NCBI GenBank assembly: GCA_033239125.1
Contig: BSWB01000007.1
Coordinates: 105,840,082 to 105,904,081, forward strand
DNA: 64,000 nt
Direction of reading: 5' to 3'
From: Fagopyrum homotropicum
Lineage: Eukaryota > Streptophyta > Magnoliopsida > Caryophyllales > Polygonaceae
Shown: piece by piece, positions 59,107-64,000 of the stretch
Numbering within the stretch: position 1 is the first letter of the stretch
How the letters are laid out: every line of letters starts with the position of its first letter
The notes under the pieces: model-generated
Database searches by the model: none
The model's input: the letters and a program-made list of their open reading frames with translations, nothing else
What the model was told of the DNA's origin: nothing
Made by a program: the position numbers and the translations under genes

Positions 59107-62100
59107 AAAGTGGTATCAGAGCCCTAGGTTGACAACAATGGCACTCGCAATCTTCTAAAGGACGAATAAGGAATAAACAGAACCCCGCGGGTTCTGAGTT
59201 TTCGTTTTCAAAATCACATGCATGAGTCGGGGTAGAATGTACGGACCACCACTCCTTCCGCGGATCTCGGCAGCATAGTTTATTAGATTTTTAGTATATA
59301 TGTATATATGTAGATATGTATCGTGGACTTTGGATGTTTTTGGACTATTATTATATGTGGATGGTAGTTGCATGATGAACATGATTTATGTGTATAGTTG
59401 TCTATGTGAACGATTATATGTTTTAATCCTTGTATTGTTGTAATGGAATGCCGAATGCGTGATATTAGTAGTAATATGGACTTAGGACTTATACAGTTAT
59501 GTATAAGTATTCTTATATATATAGTAGCATATAAAGTTGTGGGACCTTTTAGCTAAGATGATAGTATGATATCATCATCCTTGGACGACGTCGTTCGACT
59601 TAGGATAGTGTACATACGAGGACGGATATGCTCAAGTATTGAGTTTGAGCGTTACGTTCGGACAAACACCTTGGAGTTTCTAGTATTCCTTTAAAGAGAT
59701 GTCGAAGAGAAGGATTAGAGATGACGTAAACGAAGGACAACCAAGTGAAAGAAAACTCGGTACAACTTAAGAGAAATTGAGATGGGGAACATACAAGAAA
59801 AGAGAGTAACGCAAAGGTGTGGAAGTGGTTACAAAGAAGTCACGATTAGAAAGACAACGAGACTAATAGGGATAACAAACATAAGTTCTTCAAGAAGACG
59901 CGTGGACAACTGAAGATGCGAATCGAGGAGGAGAGAGATACATTCTAACAAGGTTAAAAGTGAGATTCCATTAAGATACAAAGCTTTCCTTAGACGTTTC
60001 TAAGCATTGGAGTTAAGATGAGAGAAGTGAACGAAACATGTGAGAAGGATTTAAAACACCGTAAGTTAAGCTTACGAGGTACCAAAAAGTAAAGTTACAA
60101 CATTACCAGAGTTATGAGAAGAAGGGCCTAAAGGGGATTAACGTGGAGTTGACCGATTTCCATTATGGTGATAAGACTAAGAAACTCCAAGAAGGAGGAA
60201 GTGGGTATGAATGATGACCCCAAGAAGATGAAAGATGAAACGAAGAGCTTTGATTGAGAGACTTAAGATGTCAACCAAGAGGAACGCAAGTGGATGCTAG
60301 GTAGGGCTATAAACCTTGGGAAGATGCACTTGAAAGACATCAAGGAAGAATGGTTAAGTCTATGAAATGGAGTTATATGAAACAACAAGACAAATAAGAT
60401 ATAGTTATCTTAGAGAAGTGGAAGGAAGAGAAGAACGTAGAAAGAGCTAGTAGAGTTTGAAGCAGACTAAAATGAGCTAGTGAAGTTTAAGACAGAGTAC
60501 CCCAAGAGGGTATCCTTCAGGAGTATGGTAACATGGAAGTGTAGTAGAATAATAAGTCGTTGACTTCGGAGAAGGTCAGATACAAGTTAATCGGTGGCAA
60601 CTGAGAACGCACATGTGCGAGTTGTCTATTGGCGAGTGTAAAAGGGGATGAGTAAACAAGATTATGGGCATACAGAGAAATTTGGATGACCTTATGTGAC
60701 CTTTGTAGGTCACAGAATTAGCATATGGGAGAACAACACGAAATAGAGGTTTTAAAGTTTGACCACGGTAAAGGGGAAGTAATGAATCAAGAAGAAGGTA
60801 AGGTGTCATGTAGATGGTATGTAAATTGTAAATGGGGGTATATAGAGGATGTAAGGTATGAAATGGATGATATGTTACCGCGGGCAAGAGATAAGTCAAG
60901 TTTCTAGACTCACACGGAAGAGACGTGGTGGCTATGGCGAGAAAGAGATGAACTAGATTATGGCAACGCGACAAGCTTAGAGTTATGATGTAGTGCTTGG
61001 TGGAGTAATGAGTGGACCTTTCAGTGATCGTGGTTGGGAAATTTTGCCTGAAGGCGTACTTGTACGGTTGTGAAGTTGTTCAGGGAATATCGAGAGATGC
61101 ATAAGGTGACCAACAAGAGTAATATAAGACCGAAGTTTTGAGGTTGTTGATATGGGATATATAAGGAGTACATGAAATATTGAGGTTAGAGCCTCTACGG
61201 TCGGTTTGACGTTACATAAGAAAATGAAGTAAATTCTACACCTACTCGAAGGAATGATGCAAGCTTAGGTAGAATATGAAGAGCTCCTCCCATATGTTGG
61301 GATGTCATGGAAAGCGACGAAGAAAAGGTTCATTGTTTTGAAGCACAGTTAAGTCCTACAATTTGGACCCTTATGACTGCACATAAGTGCGAAATCTTAG
61401 AAGATTTTTACAATCATGTCATCAAAGAGGAAGAATGGGATTAAGTTAAAGAAATAATTAAATAAGGCTACAAGAGTTAGAAGACTCGAGCAAGTCTCTC
61501 GAGTTCAAGAGATGAAGGATCTCTGAAAGAGGGCGATAAACATTGTAGATAGAGATGGAACAATACACGTGTTTAAAGGACGTCACCCCAACAGATTGGG
61601 ATAGATCATTAGTAGCATGACCACCTGTAAAGTGATAAGACAAGATTGTGTCGGTCTTATGTTATGGGACGAAAGAAGGAAAGACAAACCGAGATATCTT
61701 GGATTCCAATACGTCATAATGTGAAATTTTTCCACTAATGTGGAGCTTGACGCACCTCCGACATCTAAGGCGCCGTATGGAATGACGCTTGTGAAGAGAC
61801 ATGAGTTATGGAAGCAAGTGAAGAAACAATTACAAGAACTTATTGAAAAGAGTTCATTTGAATTAGTGAAATGCTATGGTGAACTCCGAATGCTATCTTG
61901 AACTCTTGATTTGAAGTTCATATTGGAATATATCTTAAACTCTTGGTTTGAAGTCGTTATGAAAAACACCAGTTTGCGAAAAGAGAGGCGGTTATCTTCG
62001 TTGTACATCGATTACAGTGAGTTGAGCAAGATGACAATGAAGGAAAAGTATCCTTCACCACGGATGGATGATCTACTCGACCAGTTGCAAGGGTCAGTAG

Positions 62101-63291
62101 TCTTTGGGTTGATTGCCACCAATTGAGAATTCGAGATCAGGATGTTACAAATACGGCAGTCCGTACAAGGTATGGTCACCATGAGCTTGTAGTGATGTTA
62201 TTTGGGCTTGCTAATGCCCCGGATAAGATATTTTAGTCTACTCTCGAAGAAGAGAGAAGTTGTGTGACAAGTTGTCTCAGGATGACAACAATGAAGAACG
62301 TGGAAGAAGTTACAAGTTTTCTTAGATGCGTTGGCCATTACCGGATTTGTGGAGAGATTCTCCAAGTATCACCATCTATGGCTAAACTACTCCGGATAAA
62401 AATGAAGTATTGGTAGAGATGAAAATGGATCATGGAGATGTTGAGAGTTAAGAGGAAATTCATTCGTGCAACTATTTTGAATTTGCCTCAAGGTGTGATG
62501 GGTTTGAAGAGGACAAGAGATTTTCCAAGTGAAGTCTTGGTTGAGTATTGAGGAACGACGTAAAGGTAATAACATACGTGTGTCGTTAGTAGAAGTAGGG
62601 TGAAGTAAAGTACTTCCTTCATTACTTGGAACTTGCAACAAGAATTGGGGAAATATAACATCAAAGTATGGTTGACAAGAACCAAAGTCAACGGTGTAAA
62701 TTGAAAGTTCGATCTTCTTGGTTAGAGACAAGCAAGGAGAAACATAATGAAAACGCTGCATTGAGAGAGAACCGAGAAAGAAATTGAGCTTCCGATATAT
62801 CGGACCTTTTTGAGATCTTAGAGCAAGTTGGGAAAGTGGTTTACGGTTCACGTGGCCGCCGAGAGTAGAGGGTCTTCAACCGGTGTTTCATGTGTATCAG
62901 TCGAGAGAGTACATACACGACTCGAGACATGTTGTCAATCATGAGGGCCTCGTGGCAGACGAGGAACCAATGAGGCTAACTGGAAGAGAGATAGTAGTAT
63001 CGTTAGTTGACTTTTACGCGGATCTAGTAGCATCGATAGAATCAAAAGGTTAGACCTAGCTCTTCCCTTGGTTGAGTTATGTGCATGTGTGATGTTATGT
63101 GTAGTTTGTGCCCTATGCGTGAATACGTTATAGGACCTGATATATCTTGCGGTGGTAGTTTGAGTAGATTGTGTGTATAGATTGGAAGGTTTAAGCCTTC
63201 TTAGTTTGAGAGTTCATACCTCCGCCTTAGGGTCCGAAAAGTTCGACGCATAGCAAGTTTTGGGACAAAACTTTTTTTTTGGGGGAAATAA
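59107..63291 (+). pseudogene. Gypsy-3 interior: scrambled gag-pol remnants, strongly purine-rich
   Basis: The first 180 bp match the Gypsy-1 leader (GGTATCAGAGCC, ACAACAATGGCACT, GCGGATCTCGG). From about 59600 to 61700 the + strand is A/G-rich with no frame longer than 70 codons. Pol islands remain. At 61740-62240 there is RT: a PPTSKAPYGM-like start, SLYIDYSELSKMTMKEKYPS, PRMDDLLDQLQG, and LRIRDQDVTNTAVRTRYGHH in another frame. At 62280-62360 there is a worn VRSFLG..GHYR-like piece. At 62790-63050 lies the integrase tail (RYIGPFEIL, then a shifted FHVSQLREYI-like piece). The RT catalytic FIDDILVYS block is missing. There is no protein-coding capacity; a 154-codon minus-strand frame (62387-62851) is not a gene. 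Confidence 0.75.
59111..59123 (+). other. Gypsy-3 primer-binding site
   Basis: TGGTATCAGAGCC, a full Met-tRNA match, four bases after the LTR end. Intact, unlike the coding region. Confidence 0.93.
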
Positions 63292-64000
63292 TGTAAGGCC
63301 CGTATATTGGGTTCGTTTTGATATTCTTTTTTTTTCTCCTTTTATCGATACTTTTATAGCTTAAATATTTTACGAGAATGATTTTTATATCATAAATTAT
63401 ACTTTTACGAGTATATTCATATAAATGTTATTTATATCATTTTTCCGTAAATTATTTTACGGAAAAGTTCGGAAAATTTATTCGATCCGAAAATCCCGTT
63501 CCAAGTATTTTCTATTGGGTTATTTGGTTATATTTTTATTCTCTAGTTTCTTTTTTTTCTTCCCTGTCTTCTGCCTCCTAATTCCTCACCTTGCTGCCGC
63601 CTCTACCCTACAACCTATATCCTACCCGACCCCTCGTTTCTCTCATTTTCACTCAGCCCCTTTCACTCTCAAACGCTACCTTCTGGGCAACCATTTCCCA
63701 CACCTCAGCTACCCTCTTCTCCCTCGCCATTCCGACTCTCGCCCTCACGCTCCTGCTTCGCCCTATTTGTCGGAGAAGAGACCCTGCCGCCGCTCTATTT
63801 TTCCCTTTCACTGCTACAGTGCAACCACCTCGCCACCCCTCCTCCAGCCGTAATCCCTTCGAGTCTGACGCCGCTACAGTGGAGCAATAAACCTGGAACC
63901 ACTACAGCACCGGGTTCGATCTCACTGGCCTTGGGACAACCATTGCTCACCACCTCCTTCGCCTATTGGACCCTTCCTTGCCTCGCCTGATTGCTCCTCG
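63292..64000 (+). repeat. Gypsy-3 3' LTR, first 709 bp
   Basis: Preceded by a T-run and GGGGGAAATAA (63270-63291), a polypurine-type tract. It copies 56189-56897 with a constant offset of 7103. Confidence 0.93.

Larger units (their letters stand above)
56189..64000 (+). mobile_element. Gypsy-3: LTR element with degenerate interior, 3' end cut by window
   Basis: 5' LTR 56189-59106, PBS 59111-59123, interior 59107-63291, 3' LTR from 63292 to the window edge. LTR ends are TGTAAGGCCCG...GGGTGTTACA. The left flank is TAAAT (56184-56188); its mate is outside the window. The LTRs show one difference in the visible 709 bp (T at 56772, C at 63875, within CTGACGYYGCTACAG), yet no long gag or pol frame remains. 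The family is Tekay-like from the LTRs, leader and pol remnants. Confidence 0.88.

Noticed and set aside
62387..62851. 154-codon minus-strand frame in Gypsy-3
   Set aside because: It runs antisense to recognisable pol remnants in purine-rich DNA and has no family features.

Overview
This window is plant nuclear DNA, most likely from a eudicot. It is almost entirely nested transposable elements around one recognisable host gene. The evidence is spliceosomal introns with AT-rich interiors, Ty1/copia and chromodomain-type Ty3/gypsy elements with Met-tRNA-type primer-binding sites, MULEs with plant-only accessory domains (PMD, DUF1985/ULP1, OTU), and a split gene for a plastid-targeted 2Fe-2S protein. 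The species cannot be told from the sequence.

Layout. (a) 1-4064: 3' part of Copia-1 (+), one frame with four stop codons, then a 140-bp LTR. (b) About 4120-6330: a repeat-rich, promoter-bearing block that looks like a SIRE/Maximus-type LTR. (c) About 6560-7614: a MULE-end-like fragment. (d) 7615-11868: Copia-2 (-), with its 3' LTR and an integrase deletion. It abuts Copia-3 (-), 11869-13206, which keeps its 5' LTR. (e) About 13549-20455: MULE-1, with a PMD gene (+) converging on a transposase-OTU fusion gene (-), both multi-exon and both broken. (f) 21694-22982: the host gene (-), six exons, 163 aa, apparently intact. (g) 23257-34122: Gypsy-1, a complete Tekay-like chromovirus with two near-identical 2.75-kb LTRs, 275 bp upstream of the host start codon. 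(h) About 34130-43280: MULE-2, mudrA (+) and a DUF1985/ULP1 (Kaonashi-type) gene (-). (i) About 45580 to beyond 56188: MULE-3, the same two genes in mirror order. A solo gypsy LTR (51221-54000, perfect TSD) sits inside its mudrA. (j) 56189-64000: Gypsy-3, with LTRs that look almost identical over the visible 0.7 kb but a scrambled interior.

How the parts fit. In each MULE the transposase and accessory gene converge, with promoters near the element ends. MULE-2 and MULE-3 lie back to back with their ULP genes head to head. The gypsy LTRs share a leader with two candidate introns at matching places. Nearly all nonsense codons are one C-to-T step from Gln or Arg codons, which fits decay of methylated, silenced elements.

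All exon boundaries were read by eye from splice consensus, reading frame and family similarity. No alignment or search was run.
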